Below, piece by piece: positions 18,873 to 26,602 of a stretch of 64,000 bases of DNA. The notes beneath the pieces were generated by a model. The model worked only from the letters and a program-made list of their open reading frames with translations, had not been told where the DNA came from and ran no database searches. The stretch comes from Ancylobacter pratisalsi (lineage in GTDB: Bacteria > Pseudomonadota > Alphaproteobacteria > Rhizobiales > Xanthobacteraceae), in contig NZ_CP048630.1 in assembly GCF_010669125.1 (NCBI RefSeq), forward strand, positions 1,178,001-1,242,000, in the 5' to 3' direction. The position numbers and the translations under genes were made by a program. Position 1 is the first letter of the stretch, and every line of letters begins with the position of its first letter.

Positions 18873-19616
18873 TCACGCCGCCCTCTCGGGTGCGCAGGCC
18901 GGGGCTTCCTCGTCCCACGCCTCGCACATCCGGCGGGCGACGGCGAGGTTCGCGGTGCTCAGCACCTCCCGCGTCGCGCCCCAGGCAACAGGCGAACGCG
19001 CCAGAAGCAGGGTCTGGGGAAAATGAGCGCGCACCAGCTCCAGATCATGCAGCACCGCGACCACCGTGCGTCCCTCGCCGTTCCAGCGTTCCACCAGCCC
19101 GATCAGATCGGTAATGGTTCCGGCATCCAGCGCATTGAAAGGCTCATCCAGCAGCAGCAGGCGTGCGTCCTGCAGCAGCAGGCGCGCAAACAGCGTGCGC
19201 TGCATCTGGCCGCCGGACAGCGTGCCGATGATGCGGTTCTCGAAGCCCTCCAGCCCCACTGCGGCAATGGCCGCCTCTATCCGTGCCCGGTCGGCGCGAC
19301 CAACGCCGCCGAACAGCCCCGTGCGCCGCCACAACCCCATGGCGACGAGGTCGTAGACGTCGATGGGGAAGGAGCGGTCGATCTCGGCGGCCTGCGGCAG
19401 ATAGGCGGTCTCATGCGAGGACAGCGAGCCGTCAATGTTGCCGGCCAAGGGCGTCAGCGCCCCGGCGATGCCCTTCAGCAGGGTCGATTTACCGGCTCCG
19501 TTGGGACCACAAACGGCGAGCAGCGCGCCGTCCGGCACCTCGCCCGTGAGATGGTGCACCGCCGGGTGACGCTCATAGCCAAGCGTCAGATCGTGGAAGG
19601 CAAGCACATTTCCCAT
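18873..19616 (-). CDS. znuC: Zinc ABC transporter ATP-binding protein ZnuC
   Basis: A 247-residue ABC ATPase. Walker A is VCGPNGAGKSTLLKGI, the Q-loop region is AYLPQAAEIDR, the signature is LSGGQMQRTLFARLL, Walker B is LLLLDEPFNALD, and the switch His is in VVAVLHDLEL. The start at 19616 overlaps the stop of the small His-rich gene in a TGATG junction, indicating translational coupling. It powers ZnuB-mediated zinc import. Confidence 0.93.
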   Translation of the reverse strand: MGNVLAFHDLTLGYERHPAVHHLTGEVPDGALLAVCGPNGAGKSTLLKGIAGALTPLAGNIDGSLSSHETAYLPQAAEIDRSFPIDVYDLVAMGLWRRTGLFGGVGRADRARIEAAIAAVGLEGFENRIIGTLSGGQMQRTLFARLLLQDARLLLLDEPFNALDAGTITDLIGLVERWNGEGRTVVAVLHDLELVRAHFPQTLLLARSPVAWGATREVLSTANLAVARRMCEAWDEEAPACAPERAA

Positions 19617-19864
19617 CACCCACCTGCTCCATGCATCACCCACAAGGCGGCCGCCCAGAGCAGGGCCGCCAGAGGCACGACGATGACCAGCCGTTGCCAC
19701 GCCGAAAGCCGCAGCAGCGACAGTGGCGGCCGCGCCGGCGGATGACGCCGACCCGGCCCGTGGGAGTGGGAGTGGGAGTGGGAGTGCCCGTTGTCCTGAC
19801 CGCGCGCCGGCGAGGGCCCGTTATGGGGCGGATGGGAATGCGACGAGGGGCTGGAAACGGCCAT
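19616..19864 (-). CDS. Small His-rich single-pass membrane protein, first gene of the znu operon
   Basis: An 82-residue protein. Residues 8-40 are rich in His, Ser and Pro and include an uninterrupted (His-Ser)-type run, GHSHSHSHSHGPGRRH, encoded by a 6-bp tandem repeat (GGGAGT on the plus strand, about 19760-19786). Residues 58-78 form one hydrophobic helix (RLVIVVPLAALLWAAALWVM). The start at 19864 has a good GGAGAG ribosome site six bases upstream; the stop overlaps the znuC start. With the Zur-like boxes just upstream it is probably zinc-repressed. A role as zinc buffer, sensor or ZnuBC accessory is inferred; I recognise no named family. Confidence 0.75.
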   Translation of the reverse strand: MAVSSPSSHSHPPHNGPSPARGQDNGHSHSHSHSHGPGRRHPPARPPLSLLRLSAWQRLVIVVPLAALLWAAALWVMHGAGG

Positions 19865-19887
19865 GTGAACTCTCCGGTCAGCAAACT

Positions 19888-19900
19888 GATACAACATATC
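19888..19900 (-). promoter_or_regulatory. Zur-box-like palindrome 1 upstream of the znu operon
   Basis: GATACAACATATC, an imperfect 13-bp palindrome of the GATAN5TATC type seen in alphaproteobacterial Zur sites, 24 bp upstream of the His-rich gene start. Functional assignment is by similarity and position. Confidence 0.65.
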
Positions 19901-19923
19901 AATCCATCGCGTCCAGCGGAAAT

Positions 19924-19936
19924 GATATAATGTATC
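19924..19936 (-). promoter_or_regulatory. Zur-box-like palindrome 2 upstream of the znu operon
   Basis: GATATAATGTATC, a second 13-bp palindrome of the same type, centred 36 bp from the first. Two boxes of one pattern in a 50-bp AT-rich island within high-GC DNA make a regulatory role likely. Confidence 0.68.
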
Positions 19937-20099
19937 TGAAATGCACCGTGATACAGGTCAACGCTGGCGCTGTGACGTCCGGTTAGACAGAGTTGGCCAA
20001 ATTGACCGTACCGTCCGTCTCGACGCCGCGCCCGAGCCGACTTAAGAGAGGGCGCTTTGCTCGCCGGCACTGCCGGCCCTTTCGACCTGGAGCCCGTTC

Positions 20100-20627
20100 A
20101 TGGATATTTCCCGCATTTCGGCCGGACCGAACCCGCCTGAAGAAATTCACGTCATCATCGAGATTCCCGCCGGCGGCGCGCCGGTGAAGTACGAACTCGA
20201 CAAGGACTCGGGCGCGCTCTTCGTCGATCGCTTCCTGCACACGCCGATGTTCTATCCGGGCAATTACGGTTTCATCCCGCAGTCGCTCGGCGATGACGGC
20301 GACCCGCTCGACGTGATCGTGATTTCGCCGATCGCGCTCATGGCCGGTTCGGTGATCGCGTGCCGTCCCGTTGGCGTGCTGATGATGACCGACGAGAAGG
20401 GCGGCGACGAGAAGGTTCTCGCGGTGCCGGCGGACTCGGTCTACCCCTACCACTCCAAGGTGAAGAGCTATAAGGACCTGCCCCCGCTCACGATCGAGCA
20501 GGTGCAGCACTTCTTCACCCACTACAAGGATCTGGAGAAGGGCAAGAAGGTCACCATCGCCGAGTGGCGTGACGACGCGGGCGCCCGCGAGCTCATCGTC
20601 AAGGCGATCGCAGCGGCCAAGAAGTAG
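20100..20627 (+). CDS. ppa: Inorganic pyrophosphatase (family I)
   Basis: Hydrolyses pyrophosphate to drive biosynthetic reactions; a soluble cytosolic hexamer in bacteria. The 175-residue protein has VKYELDKDSGALFVDR, MFYPGNYGFIPQSLGDDGDPLDV (with the Asp cluster for Mg2+, near residues 53-72) and VPADSVYPYHSKVKSYKDLP. Length matches bacterial family I enzymes. It is divergent from the zinc operon, with 235 bp between that contain the Zur-like boxes nearer the zinc side. Confidence 0.95.
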   Translation: MDISRISAGPNPPEEIHVIIEIPAGGAPVKYELDKDSGALFVDRFLHTPMFYPGNYGFIPQSLGDDGDPLDVIVISPIALMAGSVIACRPVGVLMMTDEKGGDEKVLAVPADSVYPYHSKVKSYKDLPPLTIEQVQHFFTHYKDLEKGKKVTIAEWRDDAGARELIVKAIAAAKK

Positions 20628-20691
20628 GCTCCTTCCCGACGCCGGCACGAGGTTGGTTTCCACGTGACGGCGACAAGGGGACGATACCCGG

Positions 20692-20722
20692 AGGGCCGGC
20701 CCGCGCGCGCGGGACCGGCCCT
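20692..20722 (+). terminator. Hairpin between ppa and the phosphoribosyltransferase gene
   Basis: A GC-rich stem with an 8-bp outer part (AGGGCCGG / CCGGCCCT) and a mismatch before a short inner part. No T-run follows, so termination strength is uncertain. Confidence 0.35.
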
Positions 20723-20770
20723 TGGCATCTTCATTGCTCGCTCCGTCGCGCATCCAGCGCCGGAGTTCAC

Positions 20771-21490
20771 ATGCCCCTCAGTTTCCAGAACCGCGGCAGT
20801 TACCGCGATCGCATCATTCCCGCCTCGGAACTCGGGGATCCCGGCCCGCCGCCCTATGGCGACAGCTATCCGGTGAAGCTCCCGGACGGCGATTGGGCGG
20901 ATCTGCCCTTCCTCGCCCTGCCGCCGGATTTTGAGACGGCGATTGCCTATCTGTGCATCACAGAAAATTCGTTCGAGCTGGAGGATCGGCTGAGCACGGC
21001 GATGGCCGATCTCGTCCGCGACCTCGCCCCCGAGGTCGTCGTCGGCATGCCGACGCTGGGCATGGTGCTCGCCGCCTCGGTCGCGAAGAAGCTCGGCCAC
21101 CCGCACTATGTGCCGCTGAGCTATTCGCGCAAATTCTGGTTCGAGGACGAGCTTTCGATCCCCGTGATCTCGATCACCAGCCCGCTGAAGCCGAAAACTG
21201 TGTTCATCGACCCGCGCCTTCTGGAGCGGATGGAGGGCAAGCGCGTGCTGCTCGTGGAGGATGTCATCTCTACGGGGGGAACGGTTTCGGCGGAGCTGGA
21301 GCTGATGAAACGGATCGGCGCCGACGTGGTCGGCGTTGTCACCGCGATCCGGGAAACCAATGTCTGGCAGAACACGCTCGGCGCCGTCGATCCGGACTGG
21401 CCGGGACTGGTGCGCGCGCCGATCGACTGCCCGCTGTTCCGCAAGGGCGACGGCGGCTGGTATCCGGACTGGTCCACGCTGCCAAAATAG
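20771..21490 (+). CDS. Phosphoribosyltransferase domain protein of unknown substrate
   Basis: A 239-residue type I phosphoribosyltransferase. The PRPP-binding signature is VLLVEDVISTGGTVSAEL near residue 160, preceded by a core VVVGMPTLGMVLAASVAKKLG and a hood containing YSRKFWFEDEL. This layout resembles adenine/xanthine PRTases more than OPRT or HPRT, but the N-terminal 70 residues (RGSYRDRIIPASELGDPGPP) fit no family I can name. It lies 143 bp after ppa, which would fit removal of released pyrophosphate, but they may be separate units. A purine or pyrimidine salvage role is inferred. Confidence 0.78.
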   Translation: MPLSFQNRGSYRDRIIPASELGDPGPPPYGDSYPVKLPDGDWADLPFLALPPDFETAIAYLCITENSFELEDRLSTAMADLVRDLAPEVVVGMPTLGMVLAASVAKKLGHPHYVPLSYSRKFWFEDELSIPVISITSPLKPKTVFIDPRLLERMEGKRVLLVEDVISTGGTVSAELELMKRIGADVVGVVTAIRETNVWQNTLGAVDPDWPGLVRAPIDCPLFRKGDGGWYPDWSTLPK

Positions 21491-21512
21491 AATCCTCGGG
21501 CTGGGTCGGACC

Positions 21513-22562
21513 TCAGCCCTCGAAGCCCATCTCGCGCAGCGCGTTCTGCAGGGCGGCACCGATCACCAGCCCCTCGGCGGCCTCCCCTGCCGAGCCGGCC
21601 GCGCGGGCGCGGTTGGCCAGACGCCGTGTGCCGGGCAGGCGCGCGCCAGGCTCGCTCTCGATCGCCCATGCGAGGCGTTCGAGATGGTCGAGATAGGCGT
21701 CACCCGCGACCCGCGACGGATCGATGGCGATGATGACCTGGCCCAGGGCTGCCGGCGGGCCCTTGCCGTCGAAGAAGCCCGGCGCATCGATCGAGAAGGT
21801 CGAGGCCGTGAGCGCCGCCGCCATCACCTCGATGACGAAGGCGAGCGCCGTGCCCTTGGCCTCGCCCATGGGCATCATGGTTCCCGCCAGCCCCGCCTTG
21901 GCGTCGGTGGTCGGGTTGCCGTCGGGATCGAGCGCCCATCCTTCGGGTATCGAGTCCCCCCGCTGCGCCGCCGCCATCAGGTTGCCCCGCGCGACCTTCG
22001 CCACCGACAGGTCGACCACCGCTGGCGGGCGCCCCTTCAGCGGCGTGGCAAAGGCGATCGGATTGGTGCCGAACATCGCCTTGCTCCCGCCCCAGGGCGC
22101 GATCGCGGCCGGTGCATTGGCAAAGGCGAGCCCCACAAGGCCGCGCTCCGCCAGTTTCTCGACGGGCTGACCGGCAACGCCGAAATGGCTCGAACGGCGG
22201 ATGACCATCAAGCCGATGCCCATTTCGCGGGCGACCGTCTCGACCTCCGGCAGCCCCAGCTCGATGGCCGGATAGGAAAAGCCGTTGCCGGCATCCACCG
22301 CCACCACCGCCGGACCCGCGCGGCGAAGGGTCGGCGTGGCGTGGCCGTCGATCTTGCCGGCGGCCACCATTGCCGAATAGCTCGGCAGCCGGCTCAGGCC
22401 ATGGGTACCGATGCCATCCATCTCGGCCGCGACCAGCGCGCGGGCGGTCAGCCGGGCATTTTCCGGAGACGTGCCGAACCGCTCCAGCACCCGGCGGGCA
22501 TAGGCGTGCGCCTCGTCGATCGTGACATGGCGGTTCACAAGGGGGGAGAGCGGCACGTTCAT
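21513..22562 (-). CDS. Ldh family oxidoreductase (malate/L-lactate/ureidoglycolate dehydrogenase type)
   Basis: A 349-residue NAD(P)-dependent 2-hydroxyacid dehydrogenase of the MDH2/Ldh_2 superfamily. Visible blocks are AEMDGIGTHGLSRLPSY near residue 48, VRR-type SSHFGVAG near residue 122, ANAPAAIAPWGGSKAMFGTNPIAF and MGEAKGTALAFVIEVMAAAL. Family members act on malate, L-lactate, 2,3-diketogulonate, ureidoglycolate (AllD) or related acids; the specific substrate cannot be read off. Its start overlaps the stop of the creatininase-family gene (TGATG), so I rejected a longer in-frame start inside that gene. It belongs to the leftward RidA-creatininase-Ldh unit. Confidence 0.86.
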   Translation of the reverse strand: MNVPLSPLVNRHVTIDEAHAYARRVLERFGTSPENARLTARALVAAEMDGIGTHGLSRLPSYSAMVAAGKIDGHATPTLRRAGPAVVAVDAGNGFSYPAIELGLPEVETVAREMGIGLMVIRRSSHFGVAGQPVEKLAERGLVGLAFANAPAAIAPWGGSKAMFGTNPIAFATPLKGRPPAVVDLSVAKVARGNLMAAAQRGDSIPEGWALDPDGNPTTDAKAGLAGTMMPMGEAKGTALAFVIEVMAAALTASTFSIDAPGFFDGKGPPAALGQVIIAIDPSRVAGDAYLDHLERLAWAIESEPGARLPGTRRLANRARAAGSAGEAAEGLVIGAALQNALREMGFEG

Positions 22563-23389
22563 CAGAGCGCCGCCCCGCCCAGCGGGCCGGCCGGCAGCCG
22601 CGCGAGATCGAACCGGTGCACATCCGACAGCAACTCGACAAAGGCGCGCGCGCCATAGAGTGCGCAGGTCCTGCCCTTCTCGGGGCTTGCCTCGGTGGCG
22701 TCCCCCATGGCGCCGGAGGGCTGGATGTCCTGCGCCATCCAGCCAAAGCCGGCCGGGGAGCCGGCGCGCAGGAAGGAAAATTCCTGCTCCATCGCCAGCG
22801 TGACGGGTGGATAGTCGCGGATTTCCTCGCCGCGAACCGTGTCGGGACGAAACGCCATCATCAGCGAGGTCTCGATGCCGCCGGCATGGATGCCGTGTTG
22901 GCGCTCCTGTGCCGAGAACAGGCCCTCGGGATAGCCGAAGCGGTGCCATGAGACGGTGACCGCCAGCATGCCAAGCCGCGCCCTCAGCTCGCGCGCCACG
23001 ACATCCAGCATCGGCACATTGCCGCCATGTGAGTTCACGATGACGAGCTTGCGCACGCCGGCGCGGTGCACGCTCTCGCCGATCTCGGTCCAGGCGCGGA
23101 TGATTGTCTCCGCCGAGAGCGTCAGCGTACCGGGAAAGTGAATGTGCTCATTGGACTTGCCCACCACCTGCATCGGCAGGAACAGCGCGGGGATATCCGC
23201 GGGCAGCAGGTCCATCACCTCCTTCAGATATCCCTCCCCGATCATGGCGTCGACGCCGACGGGCAGATGAGGCCCATGCTGCTCGACCGCGGCGACCGGC
23301 AGCACGGCGATCCAGCTGGCGGTGTCGCCCTCGGAAAAATCGGTCCAGGCGAGTTCGGTCCAGAAACGTTTGGGCGGCATGGTGTTCAT
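22562..23389 (-). CDS. Creatininase family protein
   Basis: A 275-residue metal-dependent amidohydrolase of the creatininase/MftE superfamily. The signature LPVAAVEQHGPHLPVGVDAM near residue 30 carries the Glu, His and Asp metal ligands, followed by IVNSHGGNVPMLDVVARELR near residue 118 and HGIHAGGIETSLMM near residue 165. Relatives open the creatinine ring, act on formamide or riboflavin intermediates, or trim mycofactocin peptide; no mycofactocin genes are visible. Coupled by TGATG to the Ldh gene. In this setting it may hydrolyse a cyclic amide made in the nearby heterocycle pathway. Confidence 0.87.
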   Translation of the reverse strand: MNTMPPKRFWTELAWTDFSEGDTASWIAVLPVAAVEQHGPHLPVGVDAMIGEGYLKEVMDLLPADIPALFLPMQVVGKSNEHIHFPGTLTLSAETIIRAWTEIGESVHRAGVRKLVIVNSHGGNVPMLDVVARELRARLGMLAVTVSWHRFGYPEGLFSAQERQHGIHAGGIETSLMMAFRPDTVRGEEIRDYPPVTLAMEQEFSFLRAGSPAGFGWMAQDIQPSGAMGDATEASPEKGRTCALYGARAFVELLSDVHRFDLARLPAGPLGGAAL

Positions 23390-23416
23390 CCGGGAAATGA
23401 GAGCGCCGTTCTAGGC

Positions 23417-23806
23417 TTAATCCGCCTTCGCCGCCAGAACCTCGACTTCCACCTTGAACTCGGGACGGGTGAAACCCGAAACGATCATCAGCGTGGAAGC
23501 CGGAGGCGGGTCGGCGATGAAAGCGTCGCGCGCGGCCATGTAGCCGGCCATGTGCGCGCGCTCGGTGACATAGGCGTTGATCCGCACGATATCGGCCGGC
23601 GCCATGCCCGCCTCCAGGAGGCAGGCCGCGATGGCACGGAAGCACAAGACCGCCTGCGCCTCGGCGCTTTCGGGGATCGCATCGTCGGGCGAGACGCCGA
23701 GCTGGCCGGACACCACCAGCAGCCGCGCGCCCGGCGGCACTTCGACGGCATGACTGTAGCGGGCGAAGGGCCGGCGAATGGCAGCGGGAACGAGATGGCG
23801 AAGCAT
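23417..23806 (-). CDS. RidA family (YjgF/YER057c/UK114) protein
   Basis: A 129-residue protein of the enamine/imine deaminase family. LVVSGQLGVSPDD, ACLLEAGMAPADIVRINAYVTE and the C-terminal KVEVEVLAAKAD follow the RidA pattern. The canonical active-site Arg is not certain by eye (the conserved R in strand 5 is replaced by a segment around IVSGFTRPEFKVEVE, which keeps an Arg). RidA paralogues embedded in catabolic operons, such as RutC, often deaminate pathway enamines. It precedes the creatininase gene by 27 bp and is likely cotranscribed. Confidence 0.88.
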   Translation of the reverse strand: MLRHLVPAAIRRPFARYSHAVEVPPGARLLVVSGQLGVSPDDAIPESAEAQAVLCFRAIAACLLEAGMAPADIVRINAYVTERAHMAGYMAARDAFIADPPPASTLMIVSGFTRPEFKVEVEVLAAKAD

Positions 23807-23969
23807 CCCATCAGGCTAGGAGGATGGAACGCCGCGCGCAACCGCGCCACGCGCCCGCCGGCCGCGCGGGGATGTTTCATTGTGATATGTGCATCGCGAT
23901 TAAGCTCGCCTATCATGGCATCATCTGCGCCGCGCCTGCCGCCCCTCACCGCACCGGATGGAGACCTCG

Positions 23970-24998
23970 ATGCGCCCGCGTTTCCCGCGCCTGCGTTATC
24001 CCGGCACCCTCGCCGCTCTTGCCCTCACCCTTGCAACCCTTGCCAGTGCGCTGCTCGCGCCCGCCGCCCATGCCGCCGACAAAGTGACTTTCGGCACCAA
24101 CTGGGTGGCGCAGGCCGAGCATGGCGGCTTCTATCAGGCCGTGGCCGACGGAACCTACGAGAAATACGGACTGTCGGTGACGATCGCCCCCGGTGGCCCG
24201 CAGGCCAATAACCGGCTGCTGCTGCCGGTCGGCAAGATCGATTTCTACATGGGCGCCAACATGCTTCAGGCGTTCTCCTCGGTCGGGGAAGGCATCCCGA
24301 CGGTGGTGGTTGCCGCCATGTTCCAGAAGGACCCGCAGGTGCTGCTCGCGCACCCGGATGTCGAGACCTTCGAGGACCTCAAGACAAGAACGCTCTTCAT
24401 CTCCAAGGAAGGCCTTGCGAGCTACTACCAGTGGCTGGTCGCCGACTACGGATTCAGCGAGAGCCAGGTCAAGCCCTACACGTTCAACGCGGCGCCGTTC
24501 CTGGCCGACAAGAACAGCGCCATGCAGGGCTACGTCACGTCCGAGCCGCTGGCGGTGGAAAAGCAGGGCGGCTTCGTGCCGAAACTGTTCCTGCTCGCCG
24601 ATTACGGCTTCGACACCTATTCCACCACCATCGAGACCCGCACCGAACTGGCGAAAGAGAACCCGGATCTGGTGCAGCGTTTCGTCGATGCCTCGATCAT
24701 CGGCTGGTACCATTACCTGTATGGCGACAACACCGAGGCCAATGCGCTGATCAAGAAGGACAATCCCGAAATCACCGACGAGATGATCGCCTTCTCCATC
24801 GCCAAGATGAAGGAGTACGGCATCGTCGATTCCGGCGACACGAAAACACTCGGCATCGGCGCGATGAGCGATGCACGGATGAAGAGCTTCTACGACAAGA
24901 TGGTCGCCGCCAAGGTGATCAAGGGCGACATCGACTACGCAAAATCCTACACGCTCCAGTTCGTGAACAAGGGCGTGGGCAAGGAGCTGGCGAAGTAG
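23970..24998 (+). CDS. ABC transporter substrate-binding protein, NMT1/THI5-like
   Basis: A 342-residue periplasmic binding protein with a signal peptide ending AAHAA near residue 31. The mature protein opens VTFGTNWVAQAEHGGFYQAVADG, the NMT1/THI5 pattern, and continues with IAPGGPQANNRLLLPVGKID. Such proteins bind pyrimidines, riboflavin precursors, sulfonates or nitrate-like ligands. ATG 23970 has GGAG six bases upstream, better than ATG 23958. It heads a tightly spaced operon with its ATPase, permease, a cytosine-deaminase-like enzyme, an FAD oxidoreductase and a quinone reductase. No thiamine (TPP) riboswitch is visible upstream, which argues against a thiamine-precursor role. Confidence 0.87.
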   Translation: MRPRFPRLRYPGTLAALALTLATLASALLAPAAHAADKVTFGTNWVAQAEHGGFYQAVADGTYEKYGLSVTIAPGGPQANNRLLLPVGKIDFYMGANMLQAFSSVGEGIPTVVVAAMFQKDPQVLLAHPDVETFEDLKTRTLFISKEGLASYYQWLVADYGFSESQVKPYTFNAAPFLADKNSAMQGYVTSEPLAVEKQGGFVPKLFLLADYGFDTYSTTIETRTELAKENPDLVQRFVDASIIGWYHYLYGDNTEANALIKKDNPEITDEMIAFSIAKMKEYGIVDSGDTKTLGIGAMSDARMKSFYDKMVAAKVIKGDIDYAKSYTLQFVNKGVGKELAK

Positions 24999-25805
24999 GT
25001 GTCGAGCCGGCTGACAATGCCCCCCTCCGATCTGACGGCGCCGCCGATGACCGGCCCGCTGCTGTCGCTCGCGGATGTCGGCAAGCGCTTCGCCAACGCG
25101 GTGACCGCGCTGGACGGGCTGGACATGCAGGTCCGGCAGGGGGAGTTCCTCTCGCTGCTCGGCCCCTCCGGCTGCGGCAAGTCGACGGCGCTGCGCCTCA
25201 TCGCGGGCCTGACCGATCCGAGCCGCGGGCAGATCATGTGGAACCCGTCCGAGGCAGCGCGGCAGTCCATCGGCTTCGTGTTTCAGGAGCCGACGCTGAT
25301 GCCGTGGGCCAATGTGTTCGCCAATGTGCACCTGCCGCTCAAGCTCGCGGGTGTCGGGCGCAAGGCGGCGGAACCTGCGATCACCGAGGCGCTGGAGATG
25401 GTCGGCCTCAGCGCGTTCCACGGCGCCTATCCGCGTGAACTTTCCGGCGGGATGAAGATGCGCGTGTCGATCGCACGGGCGCTGGTGACCAAACCACGCC
25501 TGCTGTTGATGGACGAGCCCTTCGCCGCGCTCGACGAGATCACCCGATTCAAGCTGAACAACGATCTCCTCGATGTCTGGCACCGGCTGGGCTGTACCAT
25601 TGTCTTCGTCACCCATTCGGTCTTCGAATCGGTGTTCCTGTCGACCCGCATCCTGGTGTTCCGCGCCCGTCCCGGCCGCGTCTCCGCCGAACTTTCCATC
25701 GACCCGAACCAGACCCGCGACGAGGCGTTCCGCACCTCGCCCGAATATGTGGGCCTGTGCCGGGAAACATCGCTCGCGCTGGCGCGGGCGATGGACGCGC
25801 AGTAG
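24999..25805 (+). CDS. ABC transporter ATP-binding protein (SsuB/TauB/ThiZ type)
   Basis: A 268-residue ABC ATPase. Walker A is LLGPSGCGKSTALRLIAGL, the Q-loop is IGFVFQEPTLMPWANVF, the signature ELSGGMKMRVSIARAL, Walker B LLLMDEPFAALDEI, and the switch His IVFVTHSVFES. VFQEP and MPWANV are typical for the nitrate/sulfonate/taurine-pyrimidine subfamily. The start is either GTG 24999, directly after the previous stop, or ATG 25017. It energises the adjoining permease. Confidence 0.9.
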   Translation: MSSRLTMPPSDLTAPPMTGPLLSLADVGKRFANAVTALDGLDMQVRQGEFLSLLGPSGCGKSTALRLIAGLTDPSRGQIMWNPSEAARQSIGFVFQEPTLMPWANVFANVHLPLKLAGVGRKAAEPAITEALEMVGLSAFHGAYPRELSGGMKMRVSIARALVTKPRLLLMDEPFAALDEITRFKLNNDLLDVWHRLGCTIVFVTHSVFESVFLSTRILVFRARPGRVSAELSIDPNQTRDEAFRTSPEYVGLCRETSLALARAMDAQ

Positions 25806-25822
25806 AGCGCGGGGCGGGCGCC

Positions 25823-26602
25823 ATGGCGAACTCCCCGCTCCGCTGGCTGCTTCCCGTGGGCGTCATGGCCGCCGTCATTCTGGGCTGGGAGCTCGTCGTC
25901 CGGCTCAACCAGCTGCCGCCCTACATCCTGCCCAGCCCCGTCCTGGTCGCGAAGACGCTGGTGGACGACCATGTGGTGCTGCTCCAGTCCATGCTGGTGA
26001 CCCTGCGCACCACCGCGCTGGCGCTGTTCTTCGCCGTGGTCGGCGGCGTGGCGCTCGCGCTCATCTTTGCCAGCGCCCGCATCGTCGAGTTCTCGCTGTT
26101 CCCGATCGCCGTCATCCTGCAGGTCACGCCGGTCATCGCGGTCGCTCCGCTGATGCTGATCTACCTGAACACGGGCACCGCGGTTCTGGTCTGCGCGTGG
26201 ATCGTCGCGTTCTTTCCGGTGCTCGCCAACACAACGCTGGGGCTCAACTCGGTGGATTCGAACCTGCGCGATCTGTTCCGCCTCGCCGGGGCCAGCCGTT
26301 GGCAGACGCTCATGCAGCTCAAGCTGCCGACCGCGCTGCCCTATTTCCTCGGCGGATTGCGCATCGCCGGCGGGCTGGCACTGATCGGCGCCGTGGTCGG
26401 CGAAATCGCCGCCGGCTCCGCGGGTCAGGGCTCGGGGCTTGCCTTCCGCATTGTGGAATCGGGCTATCGGCTCAACATACCCCGCATGTTCGCCGCCCTT
26501 CTTCTCATCTCGCTTGCCGGCATCCTGATCTATGCCGTTCTCAGCCTCATTTCCTGGCTGGTGCTGCGGCGCTGGCACGAAAGCGCGCTGGCGAGGGGAT
26601 GA
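25823..26602 (+). CDS. ABC transporter permease (SsuC/TauC/ThiX type)
   Basis: A 259-residue inner-membrane permease with about six hydrophobic segments beginning WLLPVGVMAAVILGWELVV. The EAA coupling loop is RLAGASRWQTLMQLKLPTAL near residue 152, and the C-terminal ISLAGILIYAVLSLISWLVL is typical. ATG 25823 starts 17 bp after the ATPase stop. Its own stop overlaps the next start (ATGA), indicating coupling to the amidohydrolase gene. Confidence 0.9.
   Translation: MANSPLRWLLPVGVMAAVILGWELVVRLNQLPPYILPSPVLVAKTLVDDHVVLLQSMLVTLRTTALALFFAVVGGVALALIFASARIVEFSLFPIAVILQVTPVIAVAPLMLIYLNTGTAVLVCAWIVAFFPVLANTTLGLNSVDSNLRDLFRLAGASRWQTLMQLKLPTALPYFLGGLRIAGGLALIGAVVGEIAAGSAGQGSGLAFRIVESGYRLNIPRMFAALLLISLAGILIYAVLSLISWLVLRRWHESALARG

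Noticed and set aside
21513-22949. A longer 478-residue version of the Ldh-family protein
   Set aside because: The extra N-terminus overlaps the creatininase gene and has no conserved sequence; the TGATG junction at 22562 gives a normal-length protein.
23807-23969. Possible TPP riboswitch before the THI5-like binding protein
   Set aside because: I looked for the conserved CUGAGA and ACCUGAUCUGGAUAAUACC-type blocks and found neither.
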